A DNA stretch of 64,000 nucleotides from Streptomyces sulphureus DSM 40104 (GCF_000381025.1 NZ_KB905814.1:664129-728128), one strand, 5' to 3'; positions 1 through 11,197 are shown, counted from the stretch's first letter. Made by a program: numbers and translations. The notes: generated by a model not told the origin, from the sequence alone.

Positions 1-963
1 GAGCTCGTCCGGGTCACCGAGGCCGGGGCGATGGCCTCCGGCCGCTGGGTCGGCCGCGGCGACAAGATCGGCGCCGACGGTGCGGCCGTGAAGGCGATGC
101 GCACCCTCGTCTCCACCGTCTCGATGAACGGCGTCGTCGTCATCGGCGAGGGCGAGAAGGACGAGGCTCCGATGCTCTACAACGGCGAGCGCGTCGGCGA
201 CGGCACGGGCGCCGAGTGCGACGTCGCCGTCGACCCCGTGGACGGCACCACGCTCACCGCCAAGGGCATGGGCAACGCGGTCTCGGTCCTCGCGGTGGCG
301 GAACGCGGCTCGATGTTCGACCCGAGCGCGGTCTTCTACATGGACAAGCTCGTCACGGGCCCCGAGGCCGCCGAATTCGTCGACATCTCGGCGCCGCCCG
401 CCGTGAACATCCGGCGCATCGCGAAAGCGAAGGGCTGCGGACCCGAGGACGTCACCGTGGTGATCCTCGACCGCCCGCGCCACCAGGGCCTCGTGAAGGA
501 GGTCCGGGAGGCGGGGGCCCGGATCAAGTTCATCTCCGACGGCGACGTGGCCGGCGCGATCATGGCCGTGCGGGAGGGGACGGGCGTCGATCTCCTCCTC
601 GGAGTGGGCGGCACCCCGGAAGGGATCATCGCGGCCTGCGCGATCACCTGCCTCGGCGGCGCCATGCAGGGCAAGCTGTGGCCCAAGGACGACGAGGAGC
701 GACAGGCCGCGCTCGACGCCGGGCACGACCTGGAGAAGGTGCTCACCGAACGCGACCTCGTCAAGGGCGACAACGTCTTCTTCGTCGCCACCGGTATCAC
801 CGACGGCGACCTGCTGCGCGGCGTGCACTACCGGGGGGAGCGCGCGTACACGCAGTCGCTCGTGATGCGCTCGAAGTCGGGCACGCTCCGCCAGATCGAG
901 TCCACCCACCAGCTCTCGAAGCTGCGGGCCTACAGCGCCATCGATTTCGACCGCGCCAACTGA
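1..963 (+). CDS. glpX: Class II fructose-1,6-bisphosphatase, 5' truncated by window edge
   Basis: Hydrolyses fructose-1,6-bisphosphate to fructose-6-phosphate in gluconeogenesis, in the cytoplasm. The frame is open from base 1, so only the last 320 residues are visible. The metal- and substrate-binding motifs of the GlpX family are present: IGEGEKDE near visible residues 49-56 and DPVDGTT near 78-84. The later GVGGTPEG segment and a C-terminal [13 protein letters not shown] stretch are also typical. The family is about 335-345 residues long, so roughly 20-25 N-terminal residues are missing. The first in-frame ATG, at base 31, lies inside the conserved domain and is not the start. The gene converges with the WhiB-like gene. 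Confidence 0.95.
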   Translation, partial: ELVRVTEAGAMASGRWVGRGDKIGADGAAVKAMRTLVSTVSMNGVVVIGEGEKDEAPMLYNGERVGDGTGAECDVAVDPVDGTTLTAKGMGNAVSVLAVAERGSMFDPSAVFYMDKLVTGPEAAEFVDISAPPAVNIRRIAKAKGCGPEDVTVVILDRPRHQGLVKEVREAGARIKFISDGDVAGAIMAVREGTGVDLLLGVGGTPEGIIAACAITCLGGAMQGKLWPKDDEERQAALDAGHDLEKVLTERDLVKGDNVFFVATGITDGDLLRGVHYRGERAYTQSLVMRSKSGTLRQIESTHQLSKLRAYSAIDFDRAN

Positions 964-1013
964 CCGCCTCGGACACGCGCTACGGGACGCTCCTCGGCCC
1001 GGTCCCCGGAACC

Positions 1014-1029
1014 GCCCGGCGGGCCGGGC
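1014..1029. terminator. Short GC hairpin between convergent glpX and wblI
   Basis: GCCCGGC / GCCGGGC form a 7-bp stem around a two-base centre in the 67-nt gap between two convergent stop codons. There is no U-tract, as is common in Streptomyces. The stem is short, so the call is tentative. Confidence 0.35.
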
Positions 1030-1030
1030 T

Positions 1031-1396
1031 TCAGGCGATGCGCTCGACGGGGGCGGCCGTCACCTTCTCCGCGGCCGTCTCCCGACGGCGCCGGCGAGCG
1101 AGGACCACGCGCCGCTCGGCGGCCGTCAACCCGCCCCAGACGCCGTACGGTTCGGGGAGGAGGAGGGCGTGCTCGCGGCACTCGGCGAGCACGGGGCAGC
1201 CGGCGCAGACGCGCTTGGCCGCCTGCTCCCTGGAGAGCCGCGCGGCGGTCGGCTCCTTCGAGGGCGCGAAGAAGAGCCCCGCCTCGTCCCTGCGGCACAC
1301 GGCCTCGGAGTGCCACGGCCCTGGCTGATCCCCCAGCGGGGAGCGCTGCGCGGGCACGGTGGCGGTCTTCGGGGACTGATGCGGCGTGTGCAGCAC
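1031..1396 (-). CDS. wblI: WhiB-family Fe-S transcriptional regulator (WblI-like)
   Basis: A small redox-sensitive DNA-binding regulator of the actinobacterial Wbl family. With the chosen start it has 121 residues. The four cluster ligands are C34, C64, C67 and C73 (C-x29-C-x2-C-x5-C). They are followed by the G-[VI]-W-G-G turn (GVWGG, residues 85-89) and a basic tail, RRRRR, for DNA contact. The GTG at 1396 has an AGGAG six bases upstream. A longer GTG start at 1450 has no comparable site and would add 18 unconserved residues. The position next to glpX and the N-terminal sequence match my recollection of S. coelicolor WblI (SCO5046). Its targets are unknown from sequence. Confidence 0.88.
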   Translation of the reverse strand: MLHTPHQSPKTATVPAQRSPLGDQPGPWHSEAVCRRDEAGLFFAPSKEPTAARLSREQAAKRVCAGCPVLAECREHALLLPEPYGVWGGLTAAERRVVLARRRRRETAAEKVTAAPVERIA

Positions 1397-1599
1397 GGTC
1401 TGCTCCTGACGAGACGTCGGTGATTCCCCTTCACCCGTCTTTCTGCGCACGGCAGTTGACCTTCCTACCGCACGAGCGACGATGCACCAGCCCTACCCGC
1501 TGTGCGCGTCGGTATGCATACCGTGGCATCGTCTGACTCGTCAGACCGGTGGGGCTCCTTCGGCCCCCGCGGTACGGAAGGGAACCCTCCGCTCCGCGT

Positions 1600-2292
1600 T
1601 CACTCCTCCTTCCGCAGGCGGTCGCCCGCGCGCAGATTCCTCAGCAGCCTGCCGCGCTTGGGCTTCGCCTCGACAGAACCCAGCACGCCCGCCCCCTGGA
1701 CCAGCACCACCGGCGCCTGCGGATCGGTGGCCTCGGCGCACTCGACGTCGAAGCTGCCGAAGACACCCGCCCCCTTCTGCCGGAGGGTGACGTTCTCCGG
1801 CACCTGTATCTCCACGCTCCCGAAGACCGCCGTCGCGTTGATGACGATGTACTGCTCGGTGAAGACCGCCTGGCTGAGGTCGATCTCGACACTGCCGAAG
1901 ACCGAGACGGCGTTGATCCTCGGGGGGACGTTCCAACGCCCCTTGCGCACCGACGCGCTGAAGATCGCGACGAGGTTCTCCTTCCACCCGCCGGGCCGCG
2001 GCGCCTCCCAGCGGTACTCGGAGGGCGCGGCCTCCGCCCGCGGCGCCTGCCTGCTGCGCGCACCCGCCGGCAGATCGGCTATGAGCGGCTCCAGCTCGCC
2101 GAGTGTCTTGGCTTCGTAGACCGCATCGAGACGCTCCGCGTGCTCGGCGGCGTCGAGCCGGCCCTCGGCGAGCGCCTCGCGCAGAATCTCGGCGATGCGG
2201 TCCCGGTCGGCGTCGGAGGCGCGGACGGCCGCCTCGCGGGCGGGCGCCGGGGCGCGCTCGGGCTGCTTCTTCAGCGGGGAGTCCTCAGTCAC
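1600..2292 (-). CDS. DUF1707 / LiaF-like C-terminal domain protein
   Basis: A 230-residue protein of unknown function. Residues about 26-75 carry the DUF1707 helical domain (DRDRIAEILREALAEGRL followed by AEHAERLD). The C-terminal half, about residues 105-215, is a beta-rich repeat region with recurring FGSVEI- and VLGSVE-type strands, like the cell-wall-active antibiotic response domain of LiaF/VraT-type proteins. There are no transmembrane segments, so it is probably a soluble or peripheral protein. The GTG at 2292 sits 6 nt after an AGGCTA-complement -10 box (TAGCCT), so the mRNA is probably leaderless. Function in envelope stress is an inference from the family only. Confidence 0.75.
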   Translation of the reverse strand: MTEDSPLKKQPERAPAPAREAAVRASDADRDRIAEILREALAEGRLDAAEHAERLDAVYEAKTLGELEPLIADLPAGARSRQAPRAEAAPSEYRWEAPRPGGWKENLVAIFSASVRKGRWNVPPRINAVSVFGSVEIDLSQAVFTEQYIVINATAVFGSVEIQVPENVTLRQKGAGVFGSFDVECAEATDPQAPVVLVQGAGVLGSVEAKPKRGRLLRNLRAGDRLRKEE

Positions 2293-2298
2293 GCCCCA

Positions 2299-2304
2299 AG
2301 GCTA
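2299..2304 (-). promoter_or_regulatory. -10 box (TAGCCT) for a leaderless DUF1707 mRNA
   Basis: Read on the minus strand, TAGCCT ends 6 nt before the GTG start at 2292. That places the transcription start at or next to the start codon. No ribosome binding site is visible. Confidence 0.45.
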
Positions 2305-2473
2305 CGAGACGCGATAGATCGCGACCACCCCCTGTGGACAACCCCGGGCTTCGACCGGGCGGACCTCACGCCCCCCGGTGCGCGCGGGGGTTCTAACCTG
2401 AAGGGCGCAACGCCGCGAGTCGACGGACCAGCACTACGCCCGGCCGCGCACCGAAGTGAGAGGAAGAGCCCCT

Positions 2474-4165
<1,692 letters not shown>

Positions 4166-4276
4166 ACCGGCGTCGACGGGCGGGCCCGCGCGCCCGCCCG
4201 TCGACCCAACGATCCGCAGCCCACACGTGCGAGTGAACCACCGGGCATACGAGCATGGCGCCTCCGGACGCCTGCG

Positions 4277-4282
4277 TAGCGT
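4277..4282 (+). promoter_or_regulatory. -10 box (TAGCGT) for a leaderless mRNA
   Basis: TAGCGT ends 7 nt before the ATG at 4290. No Shine-Dalgarno sequence precedes that ATG, consistent with leaderless transcription. Confidence 0.4.
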
Positions 4283-4289
4283 CGCCTCC

Positions 4290-5246
4290 ATGGTCAACTC
4301 GCCTCACGAGGCGCTCCATCGGGCCTTCCGGCAGTTCCCCGAGCTCTTCGGCCGCGCCTTCGCGCTCCTCGGCCTCCCCGAGCCGGGTGCGACGGTCGTC
4401 TCCGACGTGAACTGCGACCTCACCGAGGTGAGGCCCGTCGAGCGCCGTGTCGACACACTGCTCCGGCTCGACGGGCCCGACGGACGGGGCTACCTGCTCG
4501 CCGTCGAGTCCCAGACCGCGGACGACCCGGAGAAAGCCAGGAGTTGGGCGTACTACCTCGCTTACCTCGCCAACAGGTACCGCGATCACCGCCCCGTACT
4601 GCTCGTCCTCTGCCGCGACCGCGCGACCGCGCGCTGGGCAGCCGGCCCCTTCCGCATCGGCCACCCCGCCGGAGCCAACCTCCAGCTCACGCCCTTCGTC
4701 CTGGGCCCGGACAACGTCCCCTTCATCACCGACGTCGAGCAGGCTGCCGCCGACCTCCCGCTGACGCTCTTCTCGGCACTGACGCACAGCAGCGACCCAC
4801 GCATCGGTGAAATACTGGACGTGCTCGCAGCAGCCCTGAAGAAGACCGAGGACGACGACGCCGTCACCGTCTACGCAGACTTCACCGCAAGCGGCCTCGC
4901 CGACTCCCCCACGGCCGCCGACCACTGGAGGAAGCTCATGAGCTCAGGACTTTTCGAACTCCGCGGCTTCGTGGCGGAGGGACTGAGAGAGGAAGGCCGA
5001 GAGGAAGGCCGAGACGAGGGCAGGGACGAGGGCAGGGACGAGGGCCGCCTGCAGACGCAGATCGAGCAGCTCCTCCAACTCCTCGACGCCCGCGACATCC
5101 CCCTCACCGAAGCCCAACACCACCACCTCACCACCTGCCGGGACACCGATCTCCTCAGCCACTGGTTCACCCGAGCCCTCACCGCCGGCGCCGCCGACGA
5201 AGTGCTCACCTCCGCCCCACCCGAGCCCGGCCCCGCGAGCGTCTGA
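4290..5246 (+). CDS. Rpn / PD-(D/E)XK nuclease-like protein with a 4-residue repeat tract
   Basis: A 318-residue protein resembling the Streptomyces branch of the Rpn/transposase-like PD-(D/E)XK superfamily. The candidate active site is RRVDTLL (Asp) followed by LLAVESQ, a Glu-x-Gln variant, within residues about 50-80. A basic, aromatic SWAYYLAYLANRYRDH helix follows. Residues about 230-255 are a charged repeat (REEG, REEG, RDEG, RDEG, RDEG) encoded by five 12-bp units, then a coiled-coil-like QIEQLLQLLD. The start at ATG 4290 gives the family N-terminus MVNSPHEALHRAFR. The gene lies between the two fumarase genes with its own apparent promoter. Nuclease activity is inferred, not proven. Confidence 0.6.
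   Translation: MVNSPHEALHRAFRQFPELFGRAFALLGLPEPGATVVSDVNCDLTEVRPVERRVDTLLRLDGPDGRGYLLAVESQTADDPEKARSWAYYLAYLANRYRDHRPVLLVLCRDRATARWAAGPFRIGHPAGANLQLTPFVLGPDNVPFITDVEQAAADLPLTLFSALTHSSDPRIGEILDVLAAALKKTEDDDAVTVYADFTASGLADSPTAADHWRKLMSSGLFELRGFVAEGLREEGREEGRDEGRDEGRDEGRLQTQIEQLLQLLDARDIPLTEAQHHHLTTCRDTDLLSHWFTRALTAGAADEVLTSAPPEPGPASV
4989..5048 (+). repeat. Five tandem 12-bp units inside the Rpn-like gene
   Basis: Two copies of GAGGAAGGCCGA are followed by two copies of GACGAGGGCAGG and a fifth variant, GACGAGGGCCGC. Each unit encodes four residues (REEG or RDEG), so gain or loss of a unit would keep the reading frame. Confidence 0.9.
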
Positions 5247-5325
5247 CCTCCCCGCGACGCGGTGACGCATCCGGGGAATGCGCCACCGCGTACGCGACGC
5301 TGACCTGGATGGAGGTGTACGCACG

Positions 5326-6720
5326 ATGAGCGACAGCACGGAGTACCGCGTCGAGCACGATTCCATGGGCGAGGTGAAGGTCCCGGCCGCGGCGAAGTGG
5401 CGGGCCCAGACGCAGCGCGCCGTGGAGAACTTCCCGATCTCCGGGCAGCGCCTGGAGCGGGCGCACATCGAGGCACTGGCACGGATCAAGGCGGCGGCAG
5501 CCCTGGTCAACGGGCGGCTCGGGGTGCTCGACGGCGAGCTGGCCGAGGCGGTGCGCGAGGCGGCCGAGGAGGTCGCCGCAGGGCGTTGGGACGCGGAGTT
5601 CCCGATCGACGTCTTCCAGACGGGTTCGGGCACCTCGTCCAACATGAACATGAACGAGGTCGTGGCCACGCTGGCGACCGAGCGCCTCGGCTCGCCCGTC
5701 CACCCCAACGACCACGTCAACGCCAGCCAGTCGTCGAACGACGTCTTCCCTTCGTCGATCCACATCGCCGCGACCGCCGCCGTCACGAGGGATCTGCTGC
5801 CGGCGCTCGACCATCTGTCGGCGTCGCTGGGGCGCAAAGCCGCGGAGTTCGACGGCGTCGTCAAGTCGGGGCGCACGCACCTGATGGACGCCACCCCTGT
5901 CACGCTCGGCCAGGAGTTCGGCGGGTACGCGGCCCAGGTCTCGTACGGGGTGGAGCGGCTGCGGTCGTCGCTTCCCCGGCTCGCCGAACTCCCGCTCGGT
6001 GGCACGGCGGTGGGCACCGGCATCAACACGCCGGCCGCCTTCTCGGCCTCGGTGATCGAGGAGGTGGCCCGCGCCACGGACCTGCCCTTCACCGAGGCGC
6101 GCGACCACTTCGAGGCGCAGGGCGCCAGGGACGCGCTGGTGGAGACGTCGGGGCAGCTCCGGGTGGTGGCCGTCGGCCTCACGAAGATCTGCAACGACCT
6201 GCGGTGGATGGCTTCCGGCCCGCGGACGGGCCTCGCCGAGATCGCCCTGCCCGACCTGCAACCCGGTTCCTCGATCATGCCGGGCAAGGTCAACCCGGTG
6301 ATCCCGGAGGCGGTGCTCATGGTCGCCGCCCAGGTCACGGGGAACGACGCGACGGTCGCAGCGGCGGGGGCCGCCGGCAACTTCGAACTCAACGTCATGC
6401 TCCCCGTGATGGGGAAGAACCTCCTGGAGTCCGTACGCCTGCTCACCAACGCGGCGACGCTCCTCGCCGACCGCACCGTCGACGGCATCACAGCCGACGC
6501 GGAACGCGCCAGGGAGTACGCCGAGTCCTCCCCGTCCGTGGTGACGCCGCTCAACAAGTACCTCGGCTACGAGAACGCCGCCGCCGTCGCCAAGAAGGCC
6601 CTCGCCGCACGCATGACGATCCGCGAAGCGGTCCTGGACGCGGGGTACGTCGAGCGCGGGGAGCTCACGCTGGAGCAGCTCGACGAGGCGCTGGACGTCC
6701 TGCGGATGACGCACCCCTGA
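5326..6720 (+). CDS. fumC: Fumarate hydratase, class II
   Basis: The oxygen-stable, cofactor-free homotetrameric fumarase of the aspartase/fumarase superfamily; 464 residues, the usual length. The signature loop [11 protein letters not shown] is present with its catalytic serine. The substrate-site segments are [25 protein letters not shown] and the [11 protein letters not shown] region with the catalytic-base His. The ATG at 5326 is preceded by GGAGG at 5311-5315. An upstream in-frame start at 5278 overlaps the spacer and lacks a ribosome binding site. Pairing with the Fe-S class I enzyme upstream gives redundant TCA activity with different oxygen sensitivity. Confidence 0.97.
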   Translation: MSDSTEYRVEHDSMGEVKVPAAAKWRAQTQRAVENFPISGQRLERAHIEALARIKAAAALVNGRLGVLDGELAEAVREAAEEVAAGRWDAEFPIDVFQTGSGTSSNMNMNEVVATLATERLGSPVHPNDHVNASQSSNDVFPSSIHIAATAAVTRDLLPALDHLSASLGRKAAEFDGVVKSGRTHLMDATPVTLGQEFGGYAAQVSYGVERLRSSLPRLAELPLGGTAVGTGINTPAAFSASVIEEVARATDLPFTEARDHFEAQGARDALVETSGQLRVVAVGLTKICNDLRWMASGPRTGLAEIALPDLQPGSSIMPGKVNPVIPEAVLMVAAQVTGNDATVAAAGAAGNFELNVMLPVMGKNLLESVRLLTNAATLLADRTVDGITADAERAREYAESSPSVVTPLNKYLGYENAAAVAKKALAARMTIREAVLDAGYVERGELTLEQLDEALDVLRMTHP

Positions 6721-7024
6721 GCAGACGCCGGAACGGCAACGGTCGTCAACTCCCCGTCCTGAACGGGGCGTCCGAGGTACGCCGGAGGACGGCGCACCGC
6801 CGAACCGTGTGGCGACCCTGGCCGTACGGCTCCGCACCGGCGTGCGCCAGTACCGGAACTCCCCGCGGACGTACGCGCATTCAGGCACACATGCCCCGAA
6901 GGGACGAAGCCGGCACCGGGCAACCCCCTCTCCACCGGCACTTTCGGGTGCGGTGGGACGGTTCGGGGTTACTCGTACGTGTAGCTCTGCGGCCCAGGTC
7001 ACGGCGGCGAGCGGCGACCGCGCC
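6721..7024. other. Intergenic region between fumC and the DUF402 gene
   Basis: About 300 nt without a convincing gene. A small hairpin, CCCCGT-CCTGA-ACGGGG at 6752-6768, could terminate fumC. The right end leads into the DUF402 promoter. Nothing else recognisable was seen. Confidence 0.5.
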
Positions 7025-7030
7025 TAAGAT
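7025..7030 (+). promoter_or_regulatory. -10 box (TAAGAT) for a leaderless DUF402 mRNA
   Basis: TAAGAT, a good match to the TANNNT consensus, ends 6 nt before the ATG at 7037. No ribosome binding site is present. Confidence 0.55.
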
Positions 7031-7036
7031 CGGTTC

Positions 7037-7981
7037 ATGGCCGGGGAGATGAGAGGCGCACATGCGGGCGTGGAGCCCCGCGAGAGCGCAACGGGAAGAG
7101 CAGCGGGCGCCCCCGTTGCTCCGCGTCCCCGCGCCTCCACGGAGAGCGCCGGCGCGTGCGCCCGTTGGGCGCCGGGGAGCGCGATCCTCTGGCGCTACCG
7201 CGCCAACACCCGGCACGTCCCCGGTCTGACGGACGCCCGGGCCGGCTTCCACATCTGCCGCCCGGTCACGGTCGTCAGGGACACCCCCGAGCTACTCGCC
7301 GTCTGGCTCGCTCCCGGGACCGTCTGCATCAAGCCCGTCCTCGCCGACGGCACCCCGCTCCACCGCGCGCCGCTCGCCGCCCGCTACACCAGGTCTCGCA
7401 CCACGGTCCGCACGACCTGGCAGGGCACGGGTGTGCTGAAGCTGGCGCTCGCCGACGAGCCCTGGTCCGTCTGGCTCTTCTGGGAGCCCGGCTGGCGGTT
7501 CCGCAACTACTACGTCAACCTCGAGGCGCCGCGCACCCGTTGGGCCGGCGGCGTCGACTCGGAGGACCACTTCCTCGACCTCTCGGTGCGCTCCGACGGC
7601 ACCACCGAGCTCCTCGACGAGGACGAGTTCGAAGCCGCGCAGCGCGCCGGCCTGATGGGCCGCGCCCAGCGCACCCAGGTGCGCTCGGCGCTGGAGCGCG
7701 CACGCCGGGCGGTCGCCGAGTGGAGACCACCGTTCTGCGACAACTGGCACCGCTGGCGCCCCCAACCCGACTGGCCGGTACCGGAGTTGCCCGAGGACTG
7801 GGACCGTGCTGCACTGGCGCCCGAAAGACGCTCGACTGCGCTCCCTCCGGAACCTCCCCGGCGCCCGGACCCCCCTCCGGCCCCGGAAGCGGCGCCGACC
7901 ACGAACGCAGCCGGTGCGGAGCCAGACGCGCAAGGCACCCCGTTCAACATTCACCCGGACCGACCTCAGAGCGCCCCTTGA
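7037..7981 (+). CDS. DUF402 (FomD-like) domain protein
   Basis: A 314-residue protein. The first 45 residues are low-complexity. A DUF402 beta-barrel domain follows at about residues 45-230. Typical elements are PGTVCIKPV, the W-F-W-E-P strand (WLFWEPGWRFRNYYVNLE) and the acidic EDHFLDLSVRSDGTTELLDEDEF motif that binds divalent metal in FomD-type phosphohydrolases. The C-terminal 60 residues are proline-rich and probably disordered. FomD hydrolyses a CMP-phosphonate in fosfomycin biosynthesis, but here there are no fosfomycin genes. The family in Streptomyces is conserved and its substrate is unknown, perhaps a nucleotide diphosphate. Confidence 0.75.
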   Translation: MAGEMRGAHAGVEPRESATGRAAGAPVAPRPRASTESAGACARWAPGSAILWRYRANTRHVPGLTDARAGFHICRPVTVVRDTPELLAVWLAPGTVCIKPVLADGTPLHRAPLAARYTRSRTTVRTTWQGTGVLKLALADEPWSVWLFWEPGWRFRNYYVNLEAPRTRWAGGVDSEDHFLDLSVRSDGTTELLDEDEFEAAQRAGLMGRAQRTQVRSALERARRAVAEWRPPFCDNWHRWRPQPDWPVPELPEDWDRAALAPERRSTALPPEPPRRPDPPPAPEAAPTTNAAGAEPDAQGTPFNIHPDRPQSAP

Positions 7982-8008
7982 TATGCACCCGTACCGCAAA
8001 CGTAGGAT
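7978..8008 (+). promoter_or_regulatory. Candidate promoter for the methyltransferase gene
   Basis: TTGATA (7978-7983) and TAGGAT (8003-8008) are separated by 19 bp, just before an 80-nt leader. The -35 hexamer overlaps the stop codon of the DUF402 gene. Confidence 0.4.
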
Positions 8009-8083
8009 CAACGTCCGTACTCGTATTTCTACACAACTCCCCTCACCCTTCGGGGACTTGGCGGACGGCCGGAGAGGAACCCA

Positions 8084-8854
8084 GTGGTGAGCAGCACCGG
8101 AGGAGCACCCGCGGCAGGCACGGGCGGGTCGGGCGCCGAGCAGCGGCCGGGCGTCCCCGCGCAGGGCGCCGCGGTCGCGCCCGAGGAGGGGCCCTCCCCC
8201 TACGGCGTCTTCGATCGCACGGACATAGACCGCACCGGCCAGGCCGAGGCGTTCGACTCCATCGGCGACCGCTACGACGAGGCGTTCCCGCACAAGGACG
8301 CACAGGTGGTCTCGGGTAGCTGGCTCGCCGAGCAACTCCCCGCCGGCTCCCGCGTCCTCGACCTCGGTTGCGGCACCGGCCTGCCGACGTCGCGGCAACT
8401 CGTCGACGCGGGGCACGAGGTGATCGGCGTCGACCTCTCGGAGGGCATGCTGAAGCTCTGTCGCGAGCACGTCCCCGAGGCGTCGTTCCACCACGTGGAC
8501 ATCGCGGACATGGAGGCGAGCGACCTGGGCCCGTTCGACGGCGCGGCCGCCTACTTCTCCCTGCTCATGCTGCCGCGCTCGGAGATCCCCCATGCGCTCG
8601 CCATGCTCCATCGGCAGATCCGCGGCGAGGGCCCGCTCGCCCTCGGCATGGTCGAGGCCGACGTCAACGACTTCGCCATCCCGTTCCTCGGCAACACGAT
8701 CCGGGTATCGGGACACCTGCGGGACGACCTCCGCCGGATCGTCGACGAGGCCGGCTTCGACGTCGTCGACGAGGAGGCCGTCTCGTACGCACCCGCGAGC
8801 ACGGACGTCCCTCCGGAGATCCAGCTCTTCCTGCACTGCCGGCGACGCCCCTAA
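8084..8854 (+). CDS. Class I SAM-dependent methyltransferase
   Basis: A 256-residue Rossmann-fold methyltransferase of the Methyltransf_11/25 type. Motif I is VLDLGCGTGLPTS at about residues 91-103. The acidic residue for the SAM ribose is in VIGVDLSEGM, and motif II/III lies around FDGAAAYFSLLMLPR. The first 50 residues are a low-complexity Gly/Ala/Glu tail. A strong GGAGAGGAA precedes tandem GTG codons at 8084 and 8087, and either could initiate. The methyl acceptor cannot be predicted. The gene precedes a signalling phosphatase by 29 nt and may be co-transcribed with it. Confidence 0.8.
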   Translation: MVSSTGGAPAAGTGGSGAEQRPGVPAQGAAVAPEEGPSPYGVFDRTDIDRTGQAEAFDSIGDRYDEAFPHKDAQVVSGSWLAEQLPAGSRVLDLGCGTGLPTSRQLVDAGHEVIGVDLSEGMLKLCREHVPEASFHHVDIADMEASDLGPFDGAAAYFSLLMLPRSEIPHALAMLHRQIRGEGPLALGMVEADVNDFAIPFLGNTIRVSGHLRDDLRRIVDEAGFDVVDEEAVSYAPASTDVPPEIQLFLHCRRRP

Positions 8855-8883
8855 CAACCGAGCACCTAGCGCTGGGCGCGCGG

Positions 8884-11184
8884 ATGCGCCCCGGATGGAT
8901 GGAAACCGAACGCGTGACGGAGCACGAGAAGCCTGCGGCGAGCACAGCCGAGTCGACCCCCTCCGCGAGGGGTGAGACGGGCGACGGCCACTTCGGGCGC
9001 CAACAGGGCAGCAGCCCGCAGCCCGAAGGCGTCGAGGAGACACCCCTGCCCGCAGCCCGCACGAGACCGCGTACGGCGGGAAGTTCACCCTCCGGCAGCA
9101 GCGCCGGAGGGTCGGCGGGCCGCGGGCGCAAGTCCTGCGGAACCTCGAGCGGGAAGTCCGGCCGCGGCGCCGAGGCCCGCGGCGAGCCCGCCGACGCCCC
9201 GGGCGAGGAGCCGCAGAAGGAGGCACGGCGTTCCGGCGGGCGCGGCTCTTCCGCCGCGAAGGGCAAGAGCACGCGCAAACGGGCCGCCGGCAAAGGCGGT
9301 TCGCGCACGAGCAGCACCTCGGGCGAGCAGCCGTCGATCCCCGCACCCACCGGCGCCCCGGAGCAGCCGGCCTCCCCCGCGCCGCCCGAAGCCCCCGCGT
9401 CCGGCGGCTCGGAGAGCGAACCGAGCGAGCGCGAGCGCCGCGGTGGCGACCGGCTCCGCTTCGTCGGCGCGGCGACGCGGCGCATTGCACGCGGTGTCGA
9501 CCTCGACGAGACGGTCCTCGGCCTCTGCCGCGCCACCGTCCCCGCCTACTCGGACGCCATCCTCGTCTACCTCCGCGATCCGCTCCCCGTCGGCGACGAG
9601 CGACCGACCAGCCCCTTCGTCCTCCGGCTGCGGCGCAGCGACCGCATCCCCGAGTATCCGCACGCCCTCGGCGGTCAGCCCGGCGCCGAGATCCTGCCCA
9701 ACCCTCTGCCGACCTCCGCGCCCGAACAGGCGGCCCGCGCCGCGAGCGGTCTCCTCCCCGCTGCGGCGGAGCTCGCCGAGGTGCACACGGGCGGCCCCCT
9801 CGCCGAGGTGCTCCGCGGCGTACGGCCGGTCTTCGCCGACGCCTCACCCGTGAGCGCCGCGCTCCCCGAACTCCTCGGCCCGGACAGGCAGTTGCCCGCG
9901 GGTCGGCGTGCGATCCTCGCGCCGCTGCGGGGCAGGCGCCGCGTCATCGGCGCCGCGGTCTTCCTGCGCCGACCCGACCGGCCGGAGTTCGAGCAGGACG
10001 ACCTGCTGATCGCCGCGCAGTTGGCGACGCACACCGCGCTCGGCGTCGACAAGGCGGTGCTCTACGGCCGCGAGGCGTACATCGCCGACGAGCTCCAGCG
10101 CACCATGCTCCCCGACGAACTCCCGCAGCCGACGGGCGTCCAGCTCGCCAGCCGCTACCTGCCGGCCGCCGAGACGGCTCGCGTGGGCGGCGACTGGTAC
10201 GACGCCATTCCGCTCCCCGGCAGCCGCGTCGCACTCGTCGTCGGGGACGTCATGGGCCACTCGATGACGTCCGCCGCGATCATGGGCCAACTCCGCACTA
10301 CGGCGCAGACCCTGGCAGGGCTCGACCTCCCGCCGCAGGAGGTGCTCCACCATCTCGACGAGCAGGCGCAGCGGCTCGGCAGCGACCGCATGGCCACCTG
10401 CCTCTACGCCGTGTACGACCCGGTCGCCCACCGGATCGTCGTCGCCAACGCCGGAGATCCGCCGCCGGTGATGCTCCACCGCAGCGGCCGCGCCGAGGTG
10501 CTGCGTATACCGGCCGGGGCACCGATCGGCGTAGGAGGCGTGGACTTCGAAGCCGTCGAGCTGGACGCCCCGGCAGGCGCCACGCTGCTCCTCTACACGG
10601 ACGGCCTCGTCGAGTCCCGCCAGCGCGACGTGTGGACGGGGATCGAGCACCTCCGCGAGAAGCTCGCGGCGACGGCCCGCCTCACGCGCCCCGGCGCCGC
10701 CGCGCCTCTCGAACCGCTCTGCGACGAGGTCCTGGACATACTGGGCCCCGGCGACCGGGACGACGACATCGCCCTGCTCGCAGCGAGGTTCGACGGCATC
10801 ACACCCAGCGACGTCGCCTACTGGTACCTCGACCCGAGGGCGCAGACGGCGGGCCAGGCACGCCGGCTCGCCCGGCGCGCGCTCGCACGCTGGGGCCTCA
10901 CCGAGCTGACGGACCAGGTGGAGCTCCTCGTCAGCGAGGTCGTCACCAACGCGGTGCGCTACGCGGAGCGTCCGATAACCCTCCGGCTCCTGCGCACCGA
11001 CGTGCTCCGCTGCGAGGTCGGCGACGACGTGCCCCAACTGCCCAGGCTCCGCCAGGCACGCGCGACGGACGAGGGAGGACGCGGCCTCTACCTCGTCAAC
11101 CGGCTGGCTCGCCGCTGGGGCGCCACCCGCCTCTCCACGGGCAAGGTCGTGTGGTTCGAACTCCCCATCCCTCACGAGGAGTAG
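8884..11184 (+). CDS. GAF-SpoIIE (PP2C) phosphatase with C-terminal HATPase domain
   Basis: A 766-residue cytoplasmic signalling protein combining three modules. Residues 1-165 are disordered and basic/Pro-rich. A GAF-type sensor covers about 180-395. A SpoIIE/RsbU PP2C phosphatase covers about 395-630, with GGDWYDA, GDVMGHSMTSA, NAGDPPPVM, TDGLVESR and DRDDDIALL. An RsbW-like HATPase lies at about 640-760 (LLVSEVVTNAVRYAE N-box, EGGRGLYLVNRLARRWG G-box). The phosphatase would dephosphorylate an anti-anti-sigma factor while the HATPase could act as an anti-sigma kinase. The start is ambiguous among ATG 8884, ATG 8899 and GTG 8914. ATG 8884 is given. It ends at a strong terminator facing ahpD. 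Confidence 0.88.
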   Translation: MRPGWMETERVTEHEKPAASTAESTPSARGETGDGHFGRQQGSSPQPEGVEETPLPAARTRPRTAGSSPSGSSAGGSAGRGRKSCGTSSGKSGRGAEARGEPADAPGEEPQKEARRSGGRGSSAAKGKSTRKRAAGKGGSRTSSTSGEQPSIPAPTGAPEQPASPAPPEAPASGGSESEPSERERRGGDRLRFVGAATRRIARGVDLDETVLGLCRATVPAYSDAILVYLRDPLPVGDERPTSPFVLRLRRSDRIPEYPHALGGQPGAEILPNPLPTSAPEQAARAASGLLPAAAELAEVHTGGPLAEVLRGVRPVFADASPVSAALPELLGPDRQLPAGRRAILAPLRGRRRVIGAAVFLRRPDRPEFEQDDLLIAAQLATHTALGVDKAVLYGREAYIADELQRTMLPDELPQPTGVQLASRYLPAAETARVGGDWYDAIPLPGSRVALVVGDVMGHSMTSAAIMGQLRTTAQTLAGLDLPPQEVLHHLDEQAQRLGSDRMATCLYAVYDPVAHRIVVANAGDPPPVMLHRSGRAEVLRIPAGAPIGVGGVDFEAVELDAPAGATLLLYTDGLVESRQRDVWTGIEHLREKLAATARLTRPGAAAPLEPLCDEVLDILGPGDRDDDIALLAARFDGITPSDVAYWYLDPRAQTAGQARRLARRALARWGLTELTDQVELLVSEVVTNAVRYAERPITLRLLRTDVLRCEVGDDVPQLPRLRQARATDEGGRGLYLVNRLARRWGATRLSTGKVVWFELPIPHEE

Positions 11185-11197
11185 CTCGCCTACGCAC

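Noticed and set aside
7292..9847. An 851-codon minus-strand frame across the methyltransferase and phosphatase genes
   Set aside because: Antisense to three genes with intact catalytic motifs; the sequence is Arg-rich shadow coding.
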